DNA from: Bacteroidales bacterium
GTDB lineage: Bacteria > Bacteroidota > Bacteroidia > Bacteroidales > UBA1715
Assembly: GCA_016714605.1 (NCBI GenBank)
Contig: JADKDL010000015.1
Location: 1 to 6,929, forward strand
Direction of reading: 5' to 3'
DNA length: 6,929 nt
Part shown: positions 1-6,822 of the stretch, in pieces
How the letters are laid out: every line of letters starts with the position of its first letter
How positions within the stretch are numbered: position 1 is the stretch's first letter
Notes under the pieces: model-generated
The model's database searches: none
The model's input: only the letters and a program-made list of their open reading frames with translations
What the model was told of the DNA's origin: nothing
Made by a program: the position numbers and the translations under genes

Positions 1-114
1 GTTACTGTTACACAACTTCTTAATTCCAGTAATTTTAATTAAAATCGTTCAAAACAATTGATTCAGGCCATTTTAACGAATGCTGATTATTCCCGTGCAA
101 TTAATTTACTAAAA

Positions 115-148
115 TTTACATGCCGCAAATGCGCTAAATGCATGTAAA
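115..148 (-). terminator. Hairpin just downstream of the transposase stop
   Basis: TTTACATGC (115-123) and GCATGTAAA (140-148) form a perfect 9-bp stem. The 16-base loop can form a small inner CGC/GCG stem. On the minus strand the hairpin lies 8 bases past the transposase stop and is followed by TTTT, as in a weak intrinsic terminator. The stem is AT-rich, so it could instead be a structural part of the IS end. Confidence 0.35.
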
Positions 149-156
149 AAGTCGAC

Positions 157-1678
157 TTATATAATTTGGCAGTTGTTTCCTTGTATTAATTTGTAATTTT
201 TATTTGCAACCGGATTTTTTCGATTAATTTTAAATATTTCTTTAAGTTGTAACAATGATGCCATTAAAACATGTTTATTCGCTTGTTTTATTCCGCGCGT
301 ATTCACTCTCCGCATACCCATAAATTGAGCAATGTTCCTAGCACAGGTTCTACTGTTTTACTCCTTATACGAACCATTTTTTTGCATACTCGGTTTGCAT
401 ACGTTCATGCATCCGGTCGTAATATGTTTTATCGACTGTATCATCCAGTTTTTTTAAATTTCGTTTTCTCCCCTGCACAACTTTTCTTAACAGACAATTT
501 TTGCAATCCGTTTCACTGCTTCGATAGATTTTTTTATCATAACCTTTGCTGTCGGTTCTTATTCCTTTAAATGGTAATATTGCTTTATTTCCACGTTGAC
601 ATTCATATTGATCCTGTTCCTTATTGTAAATAAATCCCTCTCTTGAGTTGCGGTATTGACCAAAATTCGGAATGTATGCAGTAATATTATTTTGTTCCGC
701 ATGAGCAAGAGTAAAGCTACTATAAGCGGAGTCAGCACCTATTTCTGCAATGGTAATATTATTTTGTGCTAAATTATTTATTGCTTGATCTAATATTGCA
801 GGCAAACATTGGCTATCCCGTTTATCTGCAAAATTGGCCATGGCTCCGGTTATAACATGGTGCGCATCATCCACCGCCAACTGCCCAAATAGTTGAGCTG
901 ACGTGCCTTTCCGGGCTTTACCGAGATACGTTCAGGGTCCGTAGGGCTATAATGTGTGTGATTGGATAAAAACTTTGGACGGATAATATCACCATGTTCA
1001 TCAGGGTTATTTATTTTATTAGTTTGACCGGTAATATTACCTTTTCCGGGTTGGTCTTTATATTCTTTCTTTCAAGATGATGTTTATCTACCCATTTTTT
1101 TGTTGATGCTTTTACGGTTTGATTTTCATTTGCCGGTTTTTCATCGTATCATTTTTCTGCTTGTCATCAGATTCATTTTCTAATGATTCTATATAATCTA
1201 CAGCTCATCAACAATTTCTTTTTCTAACAATAAATCTAAACTTGCATTTGCTTTTATAAATGCAGAATCAGTGCTTGGCGCTTACCCCTAACCATGCCTT
1301 GCTGCACAAGTGATAATACTTTTGAAATAATTGTAAAAATATTTCCTCTCCATACATTGTCTAGTTCTGCTTAATGTATGCCGGCAAGGGTTCGTCGATA
1401 TCATACCCAATAAAATATAAAATATCCAATCGCATGGAAGCAGTGATTATTATTCTTCTGTCGCTAGAAAGGTTTCAAAATAACCTACCATCATTAATTT
1501 AAAAAATACAACCGGGTCTATACTTTGCTGTCCTTCATCGCCATAAAAAGAAGCTGTCGCTTGATATAAAAATTTGAAATCTAATGCATTATCAACTGCC
1601 GATAAAAATTATCTTCCGGAACTCGGTCGCTTAATTGAAAATGGACAAATATTTTCAGGTAGCGTTTTTTCCTTGCAT
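157..1678 (-). pseudogene. IS1182-family DDE transposase, multiple frameshifts
   Basis: Read on the minus strand from an ATG at 1678 (MQGK...) to a TAA at 157-159, the joined frames give about 500 residues, the usual size for this family. Recognisable blocks in order are: FQLSDRVPEDNFYRQL; SIDPVVFFKLMMVGYFE; SDRRI...RLDILYFIGYDIDEPLP; DSAFIKANAS with the first catalytic Asp (codon 1267-1269); an acidic, Lys-rich linker; HYSPTDPERISVKPGKARQL; IGADSAYSS with the second Asp (731-733); the Cys-containing YRSSETDCKNCLLRK block; and KTVEPVLG with the catalytic Glu (348-350). The longest unbroken piece is 365-880. About ten frame breaks separate the blocks, including near 1665, 1600, 1460, 1370, 1275, 1200, 1140, 1070, 890, 375 and 315. 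The product would cut and join the IS ends. As written it cannot be made, unless the breaks are sequencing errors. Confidence 0.9.
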
Positions 1679-1752
1679 AAGCTAAGTTAAACAGCCTTTT
1701 TTGACGCCCAAAAATCCATTTTAAACATGAAAATGTGTACATTTGGGTGGTT

Positions 1753-1889
1753 GTGCAACGAGCACAGCACATTTGCGCCAGCGGGGTGACGACCACCACA
1801 GCATATTTTTCGATAATCTAAAACTTCGTAATTTTATTAAAGATTTTCGATTGCCTGACCCGCCGTCGCAAATCTGCATAACGTTATAG
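1753..1889 (+). other. attC: attC1, integron recombination site (family A)
   Basis: The right end is R' GTTATAG (1883-1889), preceded by AAC, with cleavage expected between G1883 and T1884. The arm CCCGCCGTCGCAAATCTGC pairs with the left arm GCACATTTGCGCCAGCGGG, with a few mismatches and an extra base as is typical of attC. The left box is unclear. GTGCAAC (1753-1759) fits the R'' consensus, but alignment with attC2 would put the box at 1759-1765 (CGAGCAC), a poor match. The original R'' may have been displaced by the adjoining IS end. About 60 AT-rich bases separate the two arms. Confidence 0.82.
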
Positions 1890-1899
1890 CCAATTGTAA

Positions 1900-2340
1900 A
1901 TGGACACGCTAACATTAGGACACGGACATAGAAAAGGTGAAACTTTCAAGAATGGCTCGACAAAAGCTGACAGAAAATATATTGACTTTATTGTTTCAGG
2001 GCAATCGCTCGGACAACTTTTTGGACTTCCAGACTTTGACAGAATTGGGACTTTCGGTTGGACAAGCAACAAAGAATATGAGAACACTCAAATAGACGAG
2101 TTTTTAGGACTTACAAAACCTACATTGGAAACTGGCCGGACTTGTTTTTATGTTTGTCCTGAGTGTGGCGACATTGGTTGCGGTGCAATAACCGCAAAAA
2201 TTGAAATAACAGAGAAAAATGTAATTTGGAAAGACTTTGGTTATGAAAACAATTATTCAGAACCCGACTTGAATGACTATATAGAAATCGGACCATTTAC
2301 CTTTGACAAAAACAATACGTTGAGATACTCGAAACACTAA
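1900..2340 (+). CDS. Conserved protein of unknown function with a four-Cys motif
   Basis: This is the only intact gene in the window, with 146 residues and its ATG just 16 bases after the attC1 cleavage point. That very short leader is typical of cassette genes; no clear ribosome binding site is visible, also common in cassettes. The protein starts MDTLTLGHGHRKGE and contains four cysteines at residues 82, 86, 89 and 94 (C-x3-C-x2-C-x4-C, within FYVCPECGDIGCGAI), a likely metal-binding knuckle. A conserved-looking tail follows: VIWKDFGYENNY, then IGPFTFDK. There is no signal peptide or membrane segment, so it is probably cytoplasmic. From memory, proteins with the YVCPECGD.GCGA core and the GPF.FD ending are widespread in bacteria and uncharacterised. 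The stop at 2340 lies 30 bases before attC2. I assign no function. Confidence 0.88.
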   Translation: MDTLTLGHGHRKGETFKNGSTKADRKYIDFIVSGQSLGQLFGLPDFDRIGTFGWTSNKEYENTQIDEFLGLTKPTLETGRTCFYVCPECGDIGCGAITAKIEITEKNVIWKDFGYENNYSEPDLNDYIEIGPFTFDKNNTLRYSKH

Positions 2341-2370
2341 AAATATTGACGATAGAATGAGAACAACTGG

Positions 2371-2494
2371 CTATAACAGCACATTTGCAATAGGCGGGGT
2401 TTCCCGCTTCGTAGATAGTTTGATGGTAACATAAGTTTTGTCTTCGAATAAACAATGCTGAAAATCCGCCCATCGCAAATCCATAACGTTATAG
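2371..2494 (+). other. attC: attC2, integron recombination site (family A)
   Basis: This is a textbook attC of 124 bp. R'' is CTATAAC (2371-2377) and R' is GTTATAG (2488-2494), exact reverse complements over 7 bases. The inner arms GCACATTTGCAATAGGCGGG and CCGCCCATCGCAAATCC pair with a few mismatches and an unpaired base. The loop is AT-rich. Cleavage is expected between G2488 and T2489. The arms closely match attC1 (ATTTGC...GCGGGG), so the two belong to one family. Confidence 0.92.
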
Positions 2495-2520
2495 GGCATT
2501 TTTAAAGCCAAGAGAATAAC

Positions 2521-3445
2521 ATGGGAAAAAGTAAAAACTCCATAGAAAAGACATTAATTGACAAGATCTCTGATGTTAAACTTTTGACACTAACGAGTGA
2601 TTTGTGTGATGGCATACTTGATTCAAGTGTGGATGATTTATCTGCTTTAAAGAAATTCCAATACTTGGAACAATTGTTAATTTCTACAAATCCGGTATTG
2701 GAATTAGAGATAGAATATATTTAAAAAATTAGCTAAGTTCTTGACATAACCAATGAAATTTCTCGACGAGAAGGATAAATTTTAGAAAATCTTAATAAAA
2801 ATGCAAAAGAAAAAGAAAGATTAAGTGAGAAATTGTTTCTATTAATTGACAGATTGGATGACTTTGCTAAATCAATTAATAGCCAATTCGTTTATTGCAT
2901 TGGCTGAATTTAGAATTACTATAAATGAGTTTATGACCTAATTTATGCTATTGAGAATTTAAAGCTACACTATTTGGATCAGTTTACTGATTATTTAAAA
3001 TTAAAGTGACAAATCTTGACCAAGAAAGTAAAGACCACTTCTTGATTTGCGGATTGTTTATGTTTGACAATAAAAAAAGCGTTAGAAGTGCATATCAAGA
3101 TTTGACTCTAGATATATCCCTTCAGGGATAGGTATTAAATTCGTAATACATTCATGCAACATCGACATTCACGAAATAACTAAGTCATTTATAAGTAAGG
3201 TTTTATCAATGAATATATCTGAAATAAAAGGCAAATTTGAACATGATATAAAGGAGCTAGATTATCAGCAAACTGAGCTGTATTTAAATAAAATGAATGT
3301 GGAAGAACTTTTACAATCCCAGTTTGATGAAGAACTAAACCAATTGGCTTTCGGCAAAGAAAATATGCTACGACTTAGAAAAGTAAATAATGACTTATTT
3401 CATCTAATTCACCCAAATGCTAAAAAGAAAAAAACTCCCTCGTAA
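2521..3445 (+). pseudogene. Helical protein of unknown function, frameshifted
   Basis: This is the only gene of cassette C. An ATG lies 32 bases after the cassette boundary. The frame (MGKSKNSIEKTLIDK...) stops at 2724, but coding-like sequence continues across other frames: a Lys/Glu-rich stretch (ENLNKNAKEKERLSEKLF, near 2784-2837), LIYAIENLKLHYLDQFTDYL (near 2940-3000), VTNLDQESKDHFLICGLFMF (near 3006-3065), and a last frame that is open from about 3123, well before its ATG at 3209, and ends at the TAA 3443-3445 with a basic tail (AKKKKTPS). Joined, this would be about 305 residues with five or so frame breaks. The composition is leucine-, lysine- and glutamate-rich, suggesting mostly helix, possibly coiled coil. 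There is no signal peptide or membrane segment. I do not recognise the family. Treating 2521-2724 and 3209-3445 as two separate small genes is less likely, because the open frame extends upstream of 3209 and its stop overlaps attC3. Confidence 0.6.
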
Positions 3446-3570
3446 CAGCTACTACCCAAAGTGGTGGTTCAGTGGTTAAATCAAGCTTTTTACTTCTATC
3501 AAAGTTTGTGCTTGGTTGACAGTGAAGCGCTTTGAAATCGCCAACTTCTTAAACCCGCAAAACGTTATAA
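3440..3570 (+). other. attC: attC3, integron recombination site (family B)
   Basis: R'' is TCGTAAC (3440-3446) and R' is GTTATAA (3564-3570), giving a 131-bp site. The TAA stop of the upstream gene lies inside R''. The internal arms are less regular than in attC2. GGTGGTTCAGTGGTTAAATC pairs imperfectly with GATTTCAAAGCG's complement and with AACTTCTTAAACCCGC. The strongest support is its resemblance to attC5: both share GTTCAGTGGTTAA, TATCAA near the apex, and a CTTCTT...CCCGC/AAAACGTT right arm. Cleavage is expected between 3564 and 3565. Confidence 0.78.
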
Positions 3571-3694
3571 CCAATAGTTCAGGGAAGTCACTATCCTATT
3601 GAAAAGTACAACAAACATGCTCAGAGGACTTTTGACAGACTGAATAATAGGCGACGAAGACATTTTCATGTGCAGCAAATCAACCGATAGACTC

Positions 3695-3725
3695 TTGTAA
3701 ATATTCTAAATATTTCTTAATTTTA
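3695..3725 (+). promoter_or_regulatory. Possible Bacteroidota-type promoter in the cassette D leader
   Basis: TTG (3695-3697), a 20-base spacer and TAATTTTA (3718-3725) resemble the Bacteroidota -33/-7 pattern TTG...TAnnTTTG, with one mismatch in the -7 box. It lies in the unusually long leader of cassette D, upstream of the secreted-protein gene. In such AT-rich DNA a chance match is quite possible. Confidence 0.22.
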
Positions 3726-3735
3726 ATCTTACTCA

Positions 3736-3849
3736 ATGAAAAATTTATCAAAACTTGGTCTTAGGTTCCATGGACTTCTTTTCGTTACCTCAATATTATT
3801 GAGCACGTTGTTTTTTAATCAGACAACATCGTTACAAGTCAAATGTTAA
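3736..3849 (+). CDS. Possible 37-residue hydrophobic small protein
   Basis: This short frame starts MKNLSKLGLRFHG and continues with a hydrophobic run LLFVTSILLSTLFF before a polar tail ending in VKC, so it looks like a single membrane helix or a signal peptide with a basic N-terminus. It lies in the leader of cassette D, 11 bases before another ATG (3861) that begins the larger secreted-protein frame. It could be a separate small membrane protein. It could also be the real signal peptide of that downstream gene, put out of frame by an indel, or a chance frame. No homologue is recognised. Confidence 0.3.
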   Translation: MKNLSKLGLRFHGLLFVTSILLSTLFFNQTTSLQVKC

Positions 3850-3860
3850 AATGAATTGAT

Positions 3861-4724
3861 ATGGAACAAAGGTTTTCATTAAAAGCGTATCTCATCGATT
3901 GCAACTGTCATTCTTTTACAAAAAAGATGTTGTTGCAGATGTTATTATTCTAAGATATCATCCTTGATGAAAGTTTTGAAAGTTATAATTGGACATGGAT
4001 TTCAATGGCGAATAGATTTCTGGTTTTTAAATACTCTGGTATATTTAATGGTCGAGCGGTTCCGGTTGGACAACTTCGACGATTGAATTTAATTGTGATT
4101 GACCCATTATCTGAAGCCAATCAAGTTGCAGGCAATTCTTTCTCTACAATTTATTCATATTATAAATATTGGCCCTATGCACTATCACTGGATACTTAAT
4201 AAATAATAATTTAGACTTTCACTTATGGCTTTACAATGGCCAGCAAGTTGAGATAGGCAATGGAACCAGTTGGACTCATGACAAGGACGCTGGCTACTGG
4301 TGGCCTAGCATGGAGGATCGTTATTTAGGCGTGCATTTTGTTGATGCAGGCGCAATTACCATTATGGGTGGATACGGTGCAGTGTATTAACAGCGCGGAG
4401 GTGCTGTGATAAAAGACTTTGCATATGAAACTGAAACAGATCACCCGATTATTGCCGGTGATACTGTTGGTTATGTTGGCATAGAAAATTTTACCAATTC
4501 GATTAGCGCTACAGTATATAGTTTCAGTAAGGATATTTATATCCTTACTGGAACTATCAAATACTGAAGTAGTTATTTACAACTTAAAATGGCAAACAAA
4601 TTATTAGCAATGTTTTGCAAAGTAAGAGTGAATCAATAAGTATGAAAAATTATCCGCCGGTGTTTATTTGGTGACTTTGTTGAATGATGGAAATCGGCTT
4701 TGACAAAAAGTTTTCATCGAGTAA
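3861..4724 (+). pseudogene. T9SS-exported protein with C-terminal sorting domain, frameshifted (copy 1)
   Basis: This is the cassette D gene. The N-terminus is uncertain. MEQRFSL from 3861 followed by a shifted frame KRISSIATVILLQ looks like a signal peptide; the start at 3736 is the alternative. The middle frame (SYNWTWISMANRFLVFKYSG, about 3980-4040) leads to YYKYWPYALSL. A new frame follows with NNNLDFHLWLYNGQQVEIG, GYWWPSMEDRYLGVHFVDAG and, after another shift, HYGWIRCSVLTA (4360-4395). Next come AVIKDFAYE and HPIIAGDTVGYVGIEN (to about 4490). The end (about 4560-4724) reads TEVVIYNL, GKQIISNVLQ, GVYLVTLLNDGNR and KKVFIE-stop, the pattern of the type A sorting domain of T9SS cargo, which is removed during export across the outer membrane. 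At least eight frame breaks are present, both insertions and deletions. The stop at 4722-4724 is 18 bases before attC4. A surface or secreted role follows from the sorting domain; the actual activity is unknown. Confidence 0.75.
4525..4550 (+). repeat. Perfect 11-bp inverted repeat within the copy 1 T9SS gene
   Basis: CAGTAAGGATA (4525-4535), loop TTTA and TATCCTTACTG (4540-4550) form a perfect hairpin inside coding sequence (reading SKDIYILTG), just before the sorting domain. There is no T-run after it, so it is not a standard terminator. The paralogue in cassette F does not keep the symmetry at the equivalent place (about 6600-6620). Confidence 0.7.
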
Positions 4725-4742
4725 ATCGTATGAACCACGGGT

Positions 4743-4873
4743 TTATAACAAAACCTTTGCAAAATGGCTTGGTGACGAGTAACCATGAAAATTAATCTTA
4801 AAATAAAATTATAGCGTACCATGAACTATATCGTTTAGTTGCCGCCACTTCGCAAAGCTTCTAAACGTTATGT
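4743..4873 (+). other. attC: attC4, integron recombination site (family C)
   Basis: R'' is TTATAAC (4743-4749) and R' is GTTATGT (4867-4873), giving 131 bp. The left arm AAAACCTTTGCAAAATGG and the right arm CCGCCACTTCGCAAAGCTTC pair well (CTTTGC with GCAAAG, then further paired blocks separated by single mismatches). The central part is AT-rich. Cleavage is expected between G4867 and T4868. Confidence 0.9.
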
Positions 4874-4937
4874 GTCATGCTTGGGCGACAGTGCAAACCC
4901 GAACTGACCATCAAAAAATGAACTTTTAAAAACACTG

Positions 4938-5728
4938 ATGACGGATAAACAAATAGAACACGGTTTTTTGGTTTTGGGACAAAGCAAATGACTTTCCGCC
5001 TGACAGTATAACTTATCCAAAGGAATATACTGGACAGACAAAAGTTAATATTGCTTGCACTCAGCTTTTAGTGTTATCTGCGACAGAACAAAAGAAACTT
5101 CTCAAAGAGTGGATTGACTTTTTGCCAACCTGCCAGAACATAGAAAATCTTTGTAATTTACAACGCATACGACACAACAACTTTTTGACAGCGTTTGTAA
5201 ACTCAAAATTTGGTTGGACTTAACGTCAAGTGGAGCAACATAAAAACGCTCGACAACATTTCGGCCTTAACAAACTTGAAGTATTTGAGTATTGGCAGTT
5301 CATCGCAAATAGAAAGCATTACTCCTTTAGCAGGCATGACACAACTTGAAGTTCTACGGATAGAAAATTTTAAGAAGATAACAGACTTCTCTCCGTTATC
5401 AGCTTTGACAAATCTTCAATTTTTTTCTATTGAGGGCGGCATGTATACAAAACAAAAGGTTGACACATTTGAACCATTCAGTAAGTTGACCAACCTGGTT
5501 TATTTTAGTGCTGTTATGATTAGTTGTGTTGACAAACGAATTGACCCGATACTAAAACTAAAAAACTAAAAACTATAAACTGGGCTTTTGACTTGACTTC
5601 AGAAGACATGGACAAATTGGAAACAGAGCTACCAACTTAAAACACTTTCCTCATCGTAACTTTAAAAGCAATATGGACAAGTTAAATCCATTTTATCTTG
5701 ACAACAAAAAATATGAAAGACAAAATAG
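4938..5728 (+). pseudogene. Leucine-rich-repeat protein, frameshifted
   Basis: This is the cassette E gene. The likely start is ATG 4938 (MTDKQIEHG), 70 bases into the cassette. A break near 4965 leads to a long frame (NDFPPDSITYPKEYTGQTK...) covering the N-terminal domain of about 85 residues. A second break near 5150-5205 leads to the repeat region in the frame ending at 5569. The repeats are 22-27 residues long and begin LKNLVGLNV, LTNLKYLSIG, MTQLEVLRIE, LTNLQFFSIE and LTNLVYFSAV, with I..I.PL/F.PLS ends as in internalin-like repeats. A third break at about 5569 continues as LKTINWAFDLTSEDMDKLE, then HFPHRNFKSNMDKLNPFYLD. The likely true stop is TAG 5726-5728, six bases before attC5; without a shift the frame runs through attC5. 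The joined length is about 265 residues. There is no signal peptide. Such repeats usually bind other proteins; the partner is unknown. Confidence 0.72.
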
Positions 5729-5733
5729 CGCGA

Positions 5734-5860
5734 ACATAACAGGCGTTGGCAAAAAGCGGGTTCAGTGGTTAATTGAGCTGTGCTTCGTATCAAGTTCAAT
5801 ACTGGCAGAAAGTTTAGTGCCCCGAAATCCGCTTCTTCGCCAAGCCCGAAAACGTTTTGG
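5734..5860 (+). other. attC: attC5, integron recombination site (family B)
   Basis: R'' is ACATAAC (5734-5740) and R' is GTTTTGG (5854-5860), preceded by GAAAAC, giving 127 bp. The left arm GCGGGTTCAGTGGTTAATTG and the right arm CCGCTTCTTCGCCAAGCCCG pair imperfectly. It matches attC3 in several blocks (GTTCAGTGGTTAA, TATCAAGTT, GAAATC, CTTCTT). R' departs from the GTTAT form of the other sites, so recombination may be weaker or the sequence may contain an error. Cleavage is expected between 5854 and 5855. Confidence 0.78.
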
Positions 5861-5929
5861 CATGTATCAGGTAATTTGTAATTTTAGTGATGGAAGTAGT
5901 GTTACAAAACCTTTTATAAAATTGTAATA

Positions 5930-6806
5930 ATGGCAAGCAAATTTTTCTTTATTACAATATTCAACAGCAGCAGCAGCCCTACTTGGGGTTACTGCTGCTT
6001 CCAAACAAGTGTTTATACCGATATTGACCGATGTAGTGCTGGATGAACCTGATGAAATGTTTGGTATCGACCTGGATGACGATGGATTGAACGATTTTAC
6101 TTCTTTAATGAAAGTTTTACGACTACTGTTTTTATGGTGACTTGGCAAATGTAAAAGCTCTTTTGTTGGTGCGTTTGATACAATGTTAAATGGAATTGCA
6201 GGAAGCACAGGATTTTGTCAGGAGGTGGCGGATATACTTATTATTGGCCGTTTGCTTTACCCAAGAAAGTGTTATCGATGAGAATTTAAATTTCTTTAAT
6301 AATAACTATCAATCACTTGTTTTAATCAAATACAAAACGGATATACTTTTTATATTACCTCAAGGTAATTGGACATCGTTTATGAAGGTAAGAATTCAAA
6401 CCAATACATTGGCTTCAGGTTTATAGATGAAGAAAATGCAAAAGATATGGTTGGATCCGTTGCTCAGTAATAGATAGCGGCCGAACCTAATAATTCATGA
6501 CTATGCATATGAATTGCAACCGGATTATCCATTATTGCCGGTGATACAGTAAGCTATGTTGATATTAAAGGACAGCCTTCACTTGTTGCATCGGTTTATA
6601 GTTTAATAAAGCCGTCTATATTAACTTACAAATTCAGACCCCGACACAATTAACAATTGTTGATCTTAATTTGCAGACTATTTTGGCTAAGACATTTTAT
6701 ACCATCAAGTTGAAATTGTTGAAATGAATTACTTCGCAAAAAGAATTATTTAGTAACTTTAAAGAGGGCGAAAAATTACTTAACCGCGAAAGTGGCAATT
6801 GAATAA
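5930..6806 (+). pseudogene. T9SS-exported protein with C-terminal sorting domain, frameshifted (copy 2)
   Basis: This is the cassette F gene and a paralogue of the one at 3861-4724. An ATG at 5930, 75 bases into the cassette, leads after one shift to a signal-peptide-like stretch (STAAAALLGVTAASKQV). Then VYTDID and VVLDEPDEMFG precede an acidic loop DLDDDGLND (6069-6095) of the Ca-binding D-x-D-x-D-G type. Further on are FFNESFTTTVFM (about 6100-6135), GYTYYWPFALP (about 6225-6260), NNNYQSLVL, FIDEENAKD, YGWIRCSVIDSGRT (6446-6487), HDYAYELQPDYP and IIAGDTVSYVDI. The end reads TPTQLTIVDLNLQ, YLVTLKEGEKLLNR and KVAIE-stop (6804-6806), a type A T9SS sorting domain. Blocks YWP(F/Y)AL, YGWIRCSV, D(Y/F)AYE and IIAGDTV are shared with copy 1. 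There are roughly eight or more frame breaks. The stop is 16 bases before attC6. It is probably a secreted or surface protein of unknown activity. Confidence 0.75.
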
Positions 6807-6822
6807 TCGAAAAAGACCACAT

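Larger units (their letters stand above)
7..1759 (-). mobile_element. IS1182-family insertion sequence, tentative boundaries
   Basis: This element carries one long DDE transposase reading frame on the minus strand (157-1678), opposite to all cassette genes. Candidate terminal inverted repeats are the left end from position 7 (GTTACACAACTTC...) and the reverse complement of the right end up to 1759 (GTTGCACAACCAC...). By hand they match at 13 of 19 positions. The resulting size of about 1.75 kb fits the IS1182 family. I see no convincing target-site duplication, and the left end lies so close to the window edge that it cannot be confirmed. The right end would fall exactly at the left arm of attC1, so the insertion may have gone into or beside that site. 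The family assignment is firmer than the ends. Confidence 0.5.

Noticed and set aside
271..570. A 99-residue plus-strand open frame
   Set aside because: It is the antisense shadow of the transposase, whose KTVEPVLG and upstream blocks are clear on the minus strand. It has no recognisable features.
1721..2087. Minus-strand open frames across attC1 and the start of cassette B
   Set aside because: They overlap the attC1 arms and the antisense of the intact 146-residue gene, and resemble no protein.
3115..3130. TATCCC-TTCA-GGGATA hairpin as a terminator or regulatory site
   Set aside because: It has only a 6-bp stem, lies inside coding-like sequence at a frame break, and is not followed by a T-run.
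5740..5927. Extension of the LRR frame through attC5 as real coding sequence
   Set aside because: The extension translates the attC arms and the next cassette's leader; a TAG in a neighbouring frame just before R'' is the more likely end given nearby frame breaks.
5965..6000. CAGCAGCAGC...GCTGCTTC inverted repeat
   Set aside because: It is explained by the Ala-rich signal peptide codons, and the stem is short and imperfect.
5867..6208. A 113-residue minus-strand open frame
   Set aside because: It is antisense to the signal-peptide and acidic-loop region of the second T9SS gene, whose plus-strand motifs match the paralogue.
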